The notes beneath the pieces were generated by a model, which had not been told where the DNA came from, searched no databases, and saw only the letters and a list, made by a program, of their open reading frames with translations. From the IMG/VR virus record IMGVR_UViG_3300043411_002995, positions 47,706 to 111,705 of that record: DNA of 64,000 bases; one strand, 5' to 3'. Numbering within the stretch: position 1 is the first letter of the stretch; each line of letters starts with the position of its first letter. The DNA is from a virus. Made by a program: the position numbers and the translations under genes. Shown in pieces: positions 22,830 to 31,869 of the stretch.

Positions 22830-24601
22830 AAGCGGTTCGAGCTGATGTCGGCGGCGAGCTTGCAGTAGACCAGCGAGTGCAGCCCGTCGTCGGGCTGGTC
22901 GATCGGGTGGTCGTAGTTCATCGTGCGCGTGCGCTCGTTGTACTCGATGTACTCGGCGAGGATGTCCTTGCCGAAGGACTCGAACTCGGCCCACTCGGGG
23001 AGGATGAACTTCTTCTGCTTGAAGCCGAGGAAGGTGTCGGCGAGGACGGCGTTGCGGTTGATGATGAACTTGTGGGCCTCAGGGTCGTACTTCTTCCGCT
23101 CGCCGAGGCTGGTGGAGTAGGCGAACTGCATGACGCCGGTGCGGCCGCGGGCCTTGAAGAGGCGGCTGTTGACGCCCCAGCCGTGGCCCCAGTCGGCGCC
23201 GAGGACCTCGACACCCCAGTGGCCGCAGATGTTGAGCACGTCGGGGACGATGATCTCGGGATCGATGTCCTTGCCGGTGTAGCGCTTCCAGAGGAAGGGC
23301 CAGAAGAGCTCGTCGTTGACGTAGGCCCCGAGCGTGAGCACGGTCCACGACGCGAACTTCTTCCGCCCCTTCTCGGCCGAGCCCTCCTGGCGTCCTTCGC
23401 CCCAGTCGATCCCGCCGAAGATGCGGAGGCCGTGCATCTTCGAGTTCTTGGTGTGGATGATCTTGCGCGTCTCGCGCGTGGGGATCTGCTTGTCGGGGTA
23501 GCAGCACTTCTGCAGGTCCATCCGCGTCACGGGGGCGGACGCGGTGTCGTACGAGAAGCCGAGGATCTCGTTCTGGAACTTGTTCTCGGGCCACTTCTCG
23601 TAGGGGAGGACGATCTCCTTCCGCCAGGCGTTCTCCCCCTGCTTCCAGGGGACCATCAGCTGGGAGATGTGGTAGCCGACGTAGTACTCGCCGGGGCAGA
23701 AGGTGACCCACTGACCCTGGGAGGCGTCGAGGGCCTTGCCGCAGTTGGAGCAGATCAGGCCGGTCTTGCCGATGTTCCGCTCGTCGAGGAAGTTCCAGTA
23801 GCTCCCCGCCTCGCCGCTCTTGCAGTCGCAGGGGACGAGCCACTCGTTCTGCGTGGACCACTGCCAGTACTCCTCGAGGGTGTTGGAGTGGGTCAGCGGC
23901 GTGCCGGTGATCATCTCCGAGCCCTGGACGCCGGCGGAAAGCAACGAGGCCGACAGCGACTGGCTGATGACCTTGATGTTGTCCTTGAGCAAGTCCTGGG
24001 CTTCGTCGAAGAACACGCGCGACGCCGGGATGCCGCGGGCGCGGGCGGCGGTCAGGTACGCCGCGCGCAAGAAGATGTACGACCCGTTCATCAGGGTCTT
24101 CTCGAAGACCTGATCGATGACGCCCTTGCCGAGGTACAGGTTCTTCAGGAAGGGCGAGTCGTAGAGGGTCGGCCGCAGCTTCTCGTTCGAGTACTGCCGG
24201 GTCTGTTGGTGCGACGGCGAGACGTAGAGCGTGCGCCAGTGGGGGTGGAGCACGGCCTCGAGGATCTGGAGGCAGCAGACCGTCGTCGACTTCGCGACCT
24301 GGCGCGAGGTCTTCATGACCAGCTGGCTGTCCTGGTCGTTGTAGATCGGGATCAGGAAGGCGTGGTTGTCGAGCCGGAGCGGCTTGCCGAGGTGGTAGAG
24401 GATCGCCTGGGCGATGTCGGATCGGCGCCCGTGGAACGTGGGGATGCCGCCCTCGGACTTCGCGGCGAACTCCTTCAGCTGCGGCGCCCACTTGTAGGCC
24501 GCGTTCCAGTTGATGTCCCGGATCATCGCCGGGCGCGCTTCCCCCTTGCCCTCGAAGTCGAAGGGGTCGTCCTCGAGGACGCCATCGGCTTCGTCCAGCA
24601 C
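22826..24601 (-). CDS. terL: Terminase large subunit
   Basis: The 591-residue packaging motor ATPase-nuclease starts at GTG 24601 behind AAGGAG. It has a Walker A-like SRQVAKST (99-106), Walker B RVFFDE (195-200) and a C-terminal RNase H-like nuclease with GIDWGEG and GADWGHGWG acid clusters. A CxC...CxxC cluster (about 258-287) may bind zinc. The P-loop has Ala where T4-type terminases have Gly (SRQLGKTT-type), which is unusual and may be a sequence variant to check. It cuts concatemeric DNA and pumps it through the portal. The start overlaps the stop of the upstream gene. Confidence 0.9.
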   Translation of the reverse strand: MLDEADGVLEDDPFDFEGKGEARPAMIRDINWNAAYKWAPQLKEFAAKSEGGIPTFHGRRSDIAQAILYHLGKPLRLDNHAFLIPIYNDQDSQLVMKTSRQVAKSTTVCCLQILEAVLHPHWRTLYVSPSHQQTRQYSNEKLRPTLYDSPFLKNLYLGKGVIDQVFEKTLMNGSYIFLRAAYLTAARARGIPASRVFFDEAQDLLKDNIKVISQSLSASLLSAGVQGSEMITGTPLTHSNTLEEYWQWSTQNEWLVPCDCKSGEAGSYWNFLDERNIGKTGLICSNCGKALDASQGQWVTFCPGEYYVGYHISQLMVPWKQGENAWRKEIVLPYEKWPENKFQNEILGFSYDTASAPVTRMDLQKCCYPDKQIPTRETRKIIHTKNSKMHGLRIFGGIDWGEGRQEGSAEKGRKKFASWTVLTLGAYVNDELFWPFLWKRYTGKDIDPEIIVPDVLNICGHWGVEVLGADWGHGWGVNSRLFKARGRTGVMQFAYSTSLGERKKYDPEAHKFIINRNAVLADTFLGFKQKKFILPEWAEFESFGKDILAEYIEYNERTRTMNYDHPIDQPDDGLHSLVYCKLAADISSNRF

Positions 24602-25497
24602 TAGGACTCCTTCTTGTCGGCGGTCTTCTTCGTGGGAACCGCGACCTGGCCGGCCAGCTGCGCCAGGGAGATGTGGGAGGACTTCTCGGGCTTCACCGAG
24701 AAGAGCCCCTGGAAGTCGGCGGTGCTGGGGGTGCCGTCGCTCTTCGGCACGCCGAGCCCGGCGGTCTTCTTGACGCTGAGCGCGCGCAGGGTGAGCTCGG
24801 CCCACCGCATGGCGCCAGCGAGCTCGGGTTGGGGGGTGTCCATCGCCAGCTTGAACTGCTGGTACGTCTTGTTGATGATCGTGTTGACGATCTGCTCGTC
24901 GCTGTGGACCGACGCGACGCCGAGCATGTCCCGCACCTCCTCCGCGGTGGGCGAGGCGACGCCGAAGGCGACGTAGCTGCGCTCCTCCTGGGAGATGAGC
25001 TTCTTGTAGAAGTCGTCCCAGGCCTTGCGGCTGAGCAGCTTGACGTCCCAGTAGATGTGCCGGTAGGTGCTCAGGGCGTCGTTGCTGAGCTCGATCCCGT
25101 AGTGCTCGAAGAGGAGCTTCTGGATCTCGCCGGCGCTGGCGCGCGAGAGCAGCAGGCAGCCCAGGATGGCGCGCGTGTGGACGTTCGTGAAGAGCCGGAA
25201 GGCCAGGTCGGCGTGGGGCGGCGCGGCCGCGCGGCCGAACTCGCGCTGCATCCGCCAGAGGTCACCGACGCCCTCGGCGTCGGCCCAGGCGAGCACTCCC
25301 TCCAGGTCGGTGATCTCGGTGTCGGTGCCGTCGATGAACGCGCCGACCGACGTCGGCGCGGTGTCGCGGAGGTGCTGGCGGCAGTCGGCGAGCCACAGGT
25401 CGCCGACGCGCGGCAGCTCGTAGCGCTCAAGCGTCGAGTTGATCTCGATCTTGCGCGAGACGAGGAACCGGAGGAATCGCTCGTAGGGGTACCTCAC
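24601..25497 (-). CDS. Putative small terminase subunit or packaging partner
   Basis: The 298-residue product starts at GTG 25497. It lies directly upstream of the terminase, the usual place for a DNA-recognition subunit. The centre has a helix-turn-helix-like stretch (KLLFEHYGIELSNDALSTYR), and the C-terminal tail is basic and disordered with KKTADKKES, ending in the terminase start overlap. The length is above the common 140-190 residues of TerS. The assignment is by context and one weak motif, so it remains tentative. Confidence 0.55.
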   Translation of the reverse strand: MRYPYERFLRFLVSRKIEINSTLERYELPRVGDLWLADCRQHLRDTAPTSVGAFIDGTDTEITDLEGVLAWADAEGVGDLWRMQREFGRAAAPPHADLAFRLFTNVHTRAILGCLLLSRASAGEIQKLLFEHYGIELSNDALSTYRHIYWDVKLLSRKAWDDFYKKLISQEERSYVAFGVASPTAEEVRDMLGVASVHSDEQIVNTIINKTYQQFKLAMDTPQPELAGAMRWAELTLRALSVKKTAGLGVPKSDGTPSTADFQGLFSVKPEKSSHISLAQLAGQVAVPTKKTADKKES

Positions 25498-25503
25498 GCG
25501 AGC

Positions 25504-27684
25504 TCATCGAGCCATCCCGATGGGCTGGCCGTCTCGCAGGAGGCGGCCCCCCACGTGTCGGGGCGCCACCGCGGCCGCGGTCTTGGTCTTCTGTTCCTCG
25601 AGCATCCTCAGGCGGCTGAGGCCATCGATGACGCGCTGCAGGTGCCCGAGCGCCGAGCGCACCGCCTCTTCCGGGATGTCGTCCATCCCGAGCCGGCTCG
25701 CCAGCAGCAGGTTCGCCAGCATGTGGCTGGTCTCCCAGAGCAGCGGCTTGACCGAGGCGAAGCGGGCGATGTTCTCCTCGTTGACGAACCCCAGGGACAG
25801 GACCGAGTCAACGGTCTGCGCGTCCTCGAGGTTGGCGGCGATCTTGAGCAGCTCGCTGAATGGCGCACGCATGCTGGCCACGACCATCTGGCGCATGGGG
25901 CTGGCGACCTTCTCGGCCCGGCCCGGCAGATCCCGCGTCCGCAGGTGGTGGAGCTGCAGCTCGAGGCGATCGCGGACGCCATCGAGCACCTGCGCGCGCT
26001 TCTCCCCGGGCAGGCCCCAGGTGGCGAGCAGGAAGTCGGCCTCGTGCCGCGGCAGCGAGGCGAAGTCGAAGGCCGCCTTGACCATCTTGGCGTTGCCGCG
26101 GATGGGCGTCTGGCGGCACGCCGCGTACTTCTCGAGGCGGCCACCCCGGAAGATGTAGCGCCCGTTGGCGGCCGCCACCTTCACCGGCTGGGTGTCGAGC
26201 CACGAGGCGGTGATCCGCTTGAAGTCGTCGGGCGCCTCCGACACCGGGCACAGCCGCGGCATGCGGATGAACGACATCTTGGCCGAGACGATGTAGTTCG
26301 CCTTCGGGCCCAGCAGCGGTCGCATCTCCGGCGACTTGTTGGTGTCGGAGAGCCGGACGATCCCGTCGACCGTCGGCGAGATGATCAGGTTGATGATGTT
26401 GCCCTTGTAGTCGACCGCCGCGATCGCGCGGAGGTTCTTGTAGACCGTCACCCCGGTGACCTGGAAGGGCACGGTCGCGAGGACGTCCTTCCCGTCGCGG
26501 TAGACCAGGGTGCCCATCTTGCCCGGCTCGGGCCGGTCGGCCTGCAGGCTGGTGTCGGGGTCGTCGGGCAGCGGGATGCCGGCGAAGCGCGACTGGATGG
26601 AGGCCAGGGCCTTGCCGAGGAAGAGCTTGGTGTCGGCCTTCCCGCCCTCGAACGTGACCACGTTGGGGATGACCCAACCCTTGGCCATGACGCCGTCCCG
26701 ATCGCGCACGCCGTAGCGGCCGTACTCGTCGATCTGCTTGACGGTGCGGTCGTCGCTGCGCGGGTCGAAGACGAACGGGTTCTTGTGCACGCCCAGCTCG
26801 CCGGGCGGTCCCTCCATGTCCTTGCCGTAGACGGTCGCCGGCGGGTCGAGGGTGAAGTGGCCGACCTGGTCGGCGACGGTCAGTGGGTCCTTCTCGTAGT
26901 TCTGGAGCTCGGCCTTCCGCAGCTCGAGGAGCGAGCGGATGCCCTGCCGGTTGGTCGTGATGATGACCGGGTCGAAGACCTCGTCCGAGGAGGTGTAGAG
27001 CCGGTAGACGTCGGGGCCGTCCTTCTTGACGGTGAAGACCGCCTGCGCGCGCTCCTTGTTGAGCTCGTCCTGCTCGGTCACCGCCGGCGTCTCCGCCGCG
27101 TACTTCTTCAGGACGTCGAAGGTCTTGCGGCGGTAGAAGCCACCGAGCAGCGTCGGCTGCTCCGCCACGGCCTGCTTGAACAGGCGGAGGTCGTCGGCGC
27201 CCAGGGTGCCGCCGAGGAGGTCCACCATCGACAGCGGCGCGGAGTAGGAGTACTTGCCGCCCAGGGGCGGGTTGCGGCTGTCGGCGAAGGTGTCGTCCGC
27301 CATGCTCGGCGGCGGCGTCGCCGATGCCACGCCCGCGCCCAGGCTGTTCTGGTAGAAGATCTTCGCCAGGTTGTCGTCCGTGAGCGGGTAGAGCTTCCCG
27401 CTCTCGAAGAACAGGTCGAGCGGCGCCATGTGCCACGACTTGATGATGATCGGGACGCCGATCGACGACCCGTCGTTGCCCGCCTTGGCGATCGCCGTGC
27501 CGTAGCCGTAGCCCTTCTCGTCGTCGAGGTCCTGGAAGACGACCGTGACGGTGACGCCCAGGTCCTTCGGGAGCTTCTCCGCGACCATCGCGGAGATCTC
27601 CTGCTGCCACTCGCGGACGTTGTCCGAGAGCTTCTTGTACTGGGTCCGGCGGAACATCGGATCGTCGGAGAACAGGTTGTCCAT
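25504..27684 (-). CDS. Large virion structural protein, KxA-rich
   Basis: The 726-residue protein has a mixed alpha/beta N-terminal region with EWQQEISAMVAEKLPKDLGV, long beta-rich middle sections and a helical C-terminal third. KxA motifs occur there: LEKYAAC, AEKVASP, LLKIAAN, KTKTAAA. A start with AGGAG upstream is clear. It lies between the packaging genes and two smaller virion-like genes. No enzyme signature is visible, so function is inferred from position and size only. Confidence 0.68.
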   Translation of the reverse strand: MDNLFSDDPMFRRTQYKKLSDNVREWQQEISAMVAEKLPKDLGVTVTVVFQDLDDEKGYGYGTAIAKAGNDGSSIGVPIIIKSWHMAPLDLFFESGKLYPLTDDNLAKIFYQNSLGAGVASATPPPSMADDTFADSRNPPLGGKYSYSAPLSMVDLLGGTLGADDLRLFKQAVAEQPTLLGGFYRRKTFDVLKKYAAETPAVTEQDELNKERAQAVFTVKKDGPDVYRLYTSSDEVFDPVIITTNRQGIRSLLELRKAELQNYEKDPLTVADQVGHFTLDPPATVYGKDMEGPPGELGVHKNPFVFDPRSDDRTVKQIDEYGRYGVRDRDGVMAKGWVIPNVVTFEGGKADTKLFLGKALASIQSRFAGIPLPDDPDTSLQADRPEPGKMGTLVYRDGKDVLATVPFQVTGVTVYKNLRAIAAVDYKGNIINLIISPTVDGIVRLSDTNKSPEMRPLLGPKANYIVSAKMSFIRMPRLCPVSEAPDDFKRITASWLDTQPVKVAAANGRYIFRGGRLEKYAACRQTPIRGNAKMVKAAFDFASLPRHEADFLLATWGLPGEKRAQVLDGVRDRLELQLHHLRTRDLPGRAEKVASPMRQMVVASMRAPFSELLKIAANLEDAQTVDSVLSLGFVNEENIARFASVKPLLWETSHMLANLLLASRLGMDDIPEEAVRSALGHLQRVIDGLSRLRMLEEQKTKTAAAVAPRHVGGRLLRDGQPIGMAR

Positions 27685-27694
27685 GAGAGGGCTC

Positions 27695-28144
27695 CTAGAG
27701 CAGGGGGGCGATGACGCCCGGCGGCACCGTCACCTTGACGGCCCCCAAGGTCAGGCGGCTGATGAGCAGGGCCACGCCGTTGGCTTGCTGCTCCGGGGTG
27801 GCGTTGGCAGGCTGCGGGCTGTTGAGGTTGGTGGTGGTGGGGATGAAGGCCGTCACGACGCCGGCCTGGGCGGGGATGGTCATCCCCATCCAGTAGAGCT
27901 GCAGCGCGCTCATGAAGAGCACCGGGCCGCTGCCGGCGAGCTCGGGGGCGAAGGCCCGCTCGAGCGAGTTCGCCAGCGAGGACCTCCGGGACTGCGCCTC
28001 GGGGATGCCGCCGGCGACGAGGTAGCCGGCGTAGGCCTTGGCCCAGTCGACGGCCGCCTTGCGCGTCGAGGTCGGCGCGGTCGCGGCTCGGAAGAGCGGG
28101 ACCAGGCCGGCGGTCAGGACCGGGGTGACGACGGCGACAGGCAT
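27695..28144 (-). CDS. Virion-region protein, function unknown
   Basis: ATG 28144 gives a 149-residue product; a longer upstream frame overlaps the next gene and is rejected. It is rich in Ala, Val and Thr with amphipathic helices (WAKAYAGYLVAGGIPEAQSR) and a hydrophobic segment (SALQLYWMGMTIPAQAGVV), so membrane association is possible. The stop of the upstream gene lies 4 bases before its start. No family recognised. Confidence 0.65.
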   Translation of the reverse strand: MPVAVVTPVLTAGLVPLFRAATAPTSTRKAAVDWAKAYAGYLVAGGIPEAQSRRSSLANSLERAFAPELAGSGPVLFMSALQLYWMGMTIPAQAGVVTAFIPTTTNLNSPQPANATPEQQANGVALLISRLTLGAVKVTVPPGVIAPLL

Positions 28145-28148
28145 GGGG

Positions 28149-29138
28149 CTAGAGGTCCGCGGGATCTTTCGAGAAGAAGGCGAAGGTCGACAGGATCTTA
28201 TCAGAAAGCTCGGAGCGCAGTTTCTCGAGATCGATGGGCGTCGGTGGCAGCGGCGGCGTGGACGGCCCCCACGCCGTGTTGACCTTGAGCGCCTTGATGA
28301 TGTCGAACAGCCGCCCGAAGACCTCGACGAGCGCCAGCCCGAGCACGGCCGGCTCGTTGGCGCCCGCGCCGCCCCACTGGTACTTCGGCCCGGATCCGAC
28401 CCACTCGCCATCGCGGTTGTAGGTCTCGCGGGTCTTCACCGTGACGGTCTCAGCTCCGGCCACGGTCGCCACCGCAGCGAGCTCGAGCTCACGCCGGACG
28501 CCGTCCTCGAGGGCGCCGTGGCGCACGGTGAACCGGTCGGCGCTCGGGCCCACCTGGTGGAGGAACGTCTCGTCGTGCACGGTCGCCGGGTCGGTCTTGC
28601 CGACGACCTTGCGTCCCCGCGCGGCGCTGTAGCCGTCGGCGATGTGACCGAAGTTCGTCGCGCGGAGGGTCATCGTGTTGTTCAAGGGGTTGAGGATCAC
28701 CCCCGTGCCTGCGCCGCCTTCGATGATCACCGCCCCCCCGCGCTTCAGGATCAGCGTGGCCTCGCCCGCTGTGCGGTAGACCTTGTCGCCGGCCGACTGG
28801 TTGTCGTCGGGGTTGCCGACCGAGGGAGGATCGTCGGTCTCCTCGTCGACCGTGGGCAGGCGCAGGAAGCCGATGATGCAGCACTGGGCGCCGTTGGTCG
28901 TCATGACGGCGATGCAGTAGGAGCCCGGCCGGGGCCGGGTGTTCTCGCCACCGCCGTCCGTGTCCACATCGGGGCTGAGGATGTGAGCGTCGTTGACGAC
29001 GAACCCATCGCTCGAGGAGAACCGGTAGGTGCCGGGGTGGTTCGGGTGTTCCTCGCCCAGCCGCCCGAACAGGATGGCGCCGGCGGGGACTCCTCGTCCT
29101 GCCCAGAACTTGTCGTTCACGAGGCCATCGTACAGCAA
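28149..29138 (-). CDS. Beta-rich virion protein, possible baseplate/spike component
   Basis: TTG 29138 is chosen because a GGAGGAG site lies about 7 bases upstream; ATG 29162 is an alternative but overlaps the plus-strand promoter-like element. The 329-residue product is beta-rich, with repeated Gly/Thr-rich strands around residues 115-170 (GGAVIIEGGAGTGVILNP) that resemble spike or puncturing-device beta-helix folds. A C-terminal helical domain follows. It may be a baseplate hub or spike protein. The assignment is tentative. Confidence 0.5.
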   Translation of the reverse strand: MLYDGLVNDKFWAGRGVPAGAILFGRLGEEHPNHPGTYRFSSSDGFVVNDAHILSPDVDTDGGGENTRPRPGSYCIAVMTTNGAQCCIIGFLRLPTVDEETDDPPSVGNPDDNQSAGDKVYRTAGEATLILKRGGAVIIEGGAGTGVILNPLNNTMTLRATNFGHIADGYSAARGRKVVGKTDPATVHDETFLHQVGPSADRFTVRHGALEDGVRRELELAAVATVAGAETVTVKTRETYNRDGEWVGSGPKYQWGGAGANEPAVLGLALVEVFGRLFDIIKALKVNTAWGPSTPPLPPTPIDLEKLRSELSDKILSTFAFFSKDPADL

Positions 29139-29142
29139 AGAG

Positions 29143-29165
29143 GACTCCTCCCCCCCTGGCATAAG
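29143..29165 (+). promoter_or_regulatory. GGCATAAG promoter-like element 3
   Basis: GAC at 29143-29145, 12 bases, then GGCATAAG at 29158-29165. ACTCCTCC matches the copy at 21337 at the same distance. It precedes the SSB operon by 44 bases, so a replication gene is under this element. Confidence 0.6.
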
Positions 29166-29209
29166 GAACACGAAGCAGCATCCAATCTGCTGAGAACAAG
29201 GAGCCAACC

Positions 29210-29665
29210 ATGTCTTCCGTGAACAAGATGATCCTGATCGGCCACCTCGGAGCCGATCCCGAACTCAAGCACATCCCATCGGGGCAGCCCGTCTGCACCT
29301 TCACGATCGCCACCAACGAGGTCTGGAAGGACAAGTCGGGTGAGAAGCAAGAGCGCGTCGAGTGGACCAACATCGTCGCGTGGGGTCCGCTCGCCGAGGT
29401 CTGCGCGAAGTACCTGGCCAAGGGCCGGCAGGTCTACGTCGAGGGCCGCAAGCAGACGCGGACCTACGACGACAAGGAGGGCGTGAAGCGCTACTTCACC
29501 GAGTGCGTCGCCCAGGAGGTGAAGTTCCTCGGCGACGGCAAGGGTGACGGGGACGGTCGCGGTGAGAGCCGCGGCCGCAGCGACAGCAAGCCGTCGGGCC
29601 GCCGCGATGACGGCCCTCCGCCCCGTGGCCCGGGCCCCGGCGCGGACGACGACATCCCGTTCTGA
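29210..29665 (+). CDS. ssb: Single-stranded DNA-binding protein
   Basis: The 151-residue product has a typical OB-fold SSB N-terminal domain: [20 protein letters not shown], then [20 protein letters not shown] and [21 protein letters not shown] Gly/Arg/Asp-rich flexible linker leads to the acidic DDDIPF tip used for partner binding. It coats single-stranded DNA during phage replication. The start has AAGGAG and GGAGCCA upstream. It heads a three-gene plus-strand unit that ends at a terminator at 30723-30767. Confidence 0.93.
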   Translation: MSSVNKMILIGHLGADPELKHIPSGQPVCTFTIATNEVWKDKSGEKQERVEWTNIVAWGPLAEVCAKYLAKGRQVYVEGRKQTRTYDDKEGVKRYFTECVAQEVKFLGDGKGDGDGRGESRGRSDSKPSGRRDDGPPPRGPGPGADDDIPF

Positions 29666-29691
29666 TCCCCTGCAACCAATGGGGGTGATCA

Positions 29692-30201
29692 ATGTCTTCG
29701 TATCTCGTCATCATGAGACACCGAGCCAAGTCTCTCGTGGCTAAGGCCACGGATTGTCGGCTCACCCTGGGCGAGTTCCTGCTCGACCAGACGGGCATCG
29801 TGGCGCGGCTCAACGGCGCGCTGGCGAAGTACTCGCGCCACATCGGCTGGCCCTACGTGCCCATCGGGTTCGCGACGCTGCGCGCCCTGATGGAGGACAT
29901 CCGCTACGGCGAGGCCGACACGTTCGATCTGGTCTGCCGGCGGTTCGGGTTCTCGGAGTCCGCCTCAGCGCCGATCGTCGAACGGGCGATCGGCCGGGTC
30001 GAGTGGCACATCGGTCCTGACGCACCGTGCGAGACCATGTGGCACGAGTCCGACCTGATCGAGGACGCCCAACGGCTCATCCGCTGGGGCGAGAGCCTCG
30101 TCACCCGCTGCCCCAACGGCGTCGTCGCGCACCAGCTGCAGGCGCTGGTGGCGATGTCGCGCGAGGACCTCGGGCGGTACGTCGCCCGCGCTCTGGGGTA
30201 G
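29692..30201 (+). CDS. SSB-operon protein of unknown function
   Basis: The 169-residue protein is encoded 26 bases after SSB on the same strand. It is largely helical, with YRLTLGEFLLDQTGI-like and RLNGALAKYSRHIGWPYVPI segments and several conserved-looking Trp and Cys residues (CPNGVV, EWHIGPDAPC). No membrane segment, signal peptide or catalytic motif is clear. Cotranscription with SSB suggests a DNA replication or host-takeover role. I do not recognise its family. Confidence 0.65.
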   Translation: MSSYLVIMRHRAKSLVAKATDCRLTLGEFLLDQTGIVARLNGALAKYSRHIGWPYVPIGFATLRALMEDIRYGEADTFDLVCRRFGFSESASAPIVERAIGRVEWHIGPDAPCETMWHESDLIEDAQRLIRWGESLVTRCPNGVVAHQLQALVAMSREDLGRYVARALG

Positions 30202-30211
30202 CATCCTCGGG

Positions 30212-30691
30212 ATGCGGAAGCCCCCCGAGGACATGACCAGCACGGAGGACCTCTGGCTCCGTGCGCTCGATCGCCAATGGCAGGAAACCCCCGAGCACCT
30301 CAAGGAGCTCGGGCAGGTCCTGCGCCGCAGCGTCGACCACGATGTGGACGAGCTCGCGGCATTCCTTTCCAAGCACGAGATCCAGGTCGCCGCGGAACAC
30401 CTCGCGGAGTTCCGCGACGTCCTGATCGTCAAGCGCATCGACATGAAGGACCTCGAGCCAGCGGCGCGCGCCCGCCTGCGCGCCCGCCTCCTTCAAGCCG
30501 ACGACCCGCGCCACATGACGGCGGACTACGCCGCGGCCATCCAGGCCGGCGAAGTCCCGCGGTGCCGCAGCTGCCGATGGTTCGTCACCGCACCCGGTGA
30601 CACCACCGCCGGCGGCGACAAGCCCTGCACCAGCTTCGGAACCAAGGGCGCCGACCAGGCGTGCTTCGGCTTCACGAAGACCGATCTCTGA
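30212..30691 (+). CDS. SSB-operon protein with cysteine cluster
   Basis: The 159-residue product has a helical N-terminal part (DLWLRALDRQWQETPEHLK) and a C-terminal cysteine-rich domain reading CRSCRWF, later KPCTSF and ACFGFTK. Four cysteines in this arrangement suggest a metal site or zinc-finger-like fold, similar to small uncharacterised phage domains. The start at 30212 has no clear ribosome-binding site; ATG 30233 is an alternative. It ends one base into the hairpin terminator. Confidence 0.62.
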   Translation: MRKPPEDMTSTEDLWLRALDRQWQETPEHLKELGQVLRRSVDHDVDELAAFLSKHEIQVAAEHLAEFRDVLIVKRIDMKDLEPAARARLRARLLQADDPRHMTADYAAAIQAGEVPRCRSCRWFVTAPGDTTAGGDKPCTSFGTKGADQACFGFTKTDL

Positions 30692-30767
30692 AAAGGCTCT
30701 CGCTCCTTCATGAGCCTTTTCGACGGCGCACGGGGCGGTTGGCTCCCAACCCCTGCGCCGTTTTTTT
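30690..30767 (+). terminator. Tandem hairpin terminator with T run
   Basis: GAAAAGGCTC (30690-30699) pairs with GAGCCTTTTC (30712-30721). A second stem ACGGCGCA (30723-30730) pairs with TGCGCCGT (30754-30761), with an inner GGGG/CCCC pair, and is followed by a run of seven T. This is a classic intrinsic terminator for the SSB operon, and the minus-strand gene ends inside it, so it may serve both strands. Confidence 0.88.
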
Positions 30768-31869
30768 AGCCTGAGGGCGTCGCGAGCCGCGAGCCGCGAG
30801 CCGGGTTGTAGAGCGACTCGACCATGTCCTTGTAGAAGGCGGTCTTGCTCGGCGGCTTCGCCTGGGCGCGCTCCTTCGCCGGCCCGCCGACCTGCCCAGG
30901 ACCGATGCTCTTCGGCTTGGGCGGGCTGGTCCCCATGCGCCAGGCCGAGCTCGCGCTCGAGCGCAAGGCCCCCGGTGCCTTGACCTCGGCGCCGGCCGCC
31001 GCCGCCCCGAGCTTCTCCTCCTGCGCTTCGAGCTCGCCCGCCCGCCGCTTCGCCGCCGCCCCTTCCCTCAGCGCCTCGACCAGCCGCTTGGCCAGGATGG
31101 TCGCCAGGACCGGCGCCGCCGCCGCCGCGACGTAGGTGCCGAAGGACGGGGCGAGCTCCTTCAGTGCGCGCATGGTGCCGTAGCCGCTGTGGCGAGCCCC
31201 CTGCAACGCCTTGTAGGACGCCCGCGCCTCCTCGATGAGTTCGGGGGCGGTGGTGGCGGCCACCAGCGCGGGGGCGTGGTCGTAGACGAACCGCCGGACC
31301 CGCTCCCCCTCCTGGGGCTCCGAGATCGTGCTGGCCGCGAGCCCCGCCCGAACCAGGTGGCCGATGGTGGACCCCGTGCCGAGCGTCTTGCCCATCGACT
31401 GGAGGGCCCGCCGCAGGTCGTGGCTGCCGGCGATCGGCGAGGCGTGGCCGATCTCGTGGAACGCCTGTGGGACCGACGACCGGTTGAGCCCGATGTGGGG
31501 GGTGACGTCGCCGACGGGCTCGCCGGCGATGCGCATGAGCAGGCTGCGGAGCGGGCCGGGGCGGTCCATGAAGTAGCCGGACTCGAACCCCGGCCCACCG
31601 GCGATGATGGGGACGGTGACGCCGCTCTTGCGGGCGAAGTCGGCGATTGCCTCCGCCTCGGCGCGCGTGAACTTCGAGAGCCGCTTCAGCGGCGTGCCGG
31701 TGTCGTCGTCGAGCGGCACGCCGGACATGAGCAGCTTCGCGAGCCCGTGCGGAGCGTCGCTCGTGAGCGGAGAGATCACGCGAGGAAGCCCTTCGTACGC
31801 GGCCGCGGCCGCGAGCGCTGGCGCGACGCCGAGCCCCCCACCGTCTTCCTGGTCCCGATCGTCGGACAT
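30766..31869 (-). CDS. HEIGH metallopeptidase-like protein
   Basis: The 367-residue product carries HEIGH at 138-142 within PQAFHEIGHASPIAGSH, a zinc-metallopeptidase-type helix. The N-terminal region is Ala/Leu-rich, and the second half holds a long Ala-rich helical region (about 235-300) and a Lys/Pro-rich tail. It is encoded directly after the RNA polymerase gene, sharing the TAG/ATG region. It resembles the HELGH protein at 17089-18576 in layout. Substrate unknown. Confidence 0.68.
   Translation of the reverse strand: MSDDRDQEDGGGLGVAPALAAAAAYEGLPRVISPLTSDAPHGLAKLLMSGVPLDDDTGTPLKRLSKFTRAEAEAIADFARKSGVTVPIIAGGPGFESGYFMDRPGPLRSLLMRIAGEPVGDVTPHIGLNRSSVPQAFHEIGHASPIAGSHDLRRALQSMGKTLGTGSTIGHLVRAGLAASTISEPQEGERVRRFVYDHAPALVAATTAPELIEEARASYKALQGARHSGYGTMRALKELAPSFGTYVAAAAAPVLATILAKRLVEALREGAAAKRRAGELEAQEEKLGAAAAGAEVKAPGALRSSASSAWRMGTSPPKPKSIGPGQVGGPAKERAQAKPPSKTAFYKDMVESLYNPARGSRLATPSG

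Noticed and set aside
30780-30803. Three copies of a 7-base CGCGAGC repeat
   Set aside because: It is within the basic tail of the HEIGH gene and is explained by codon repetition; no further structure seen.
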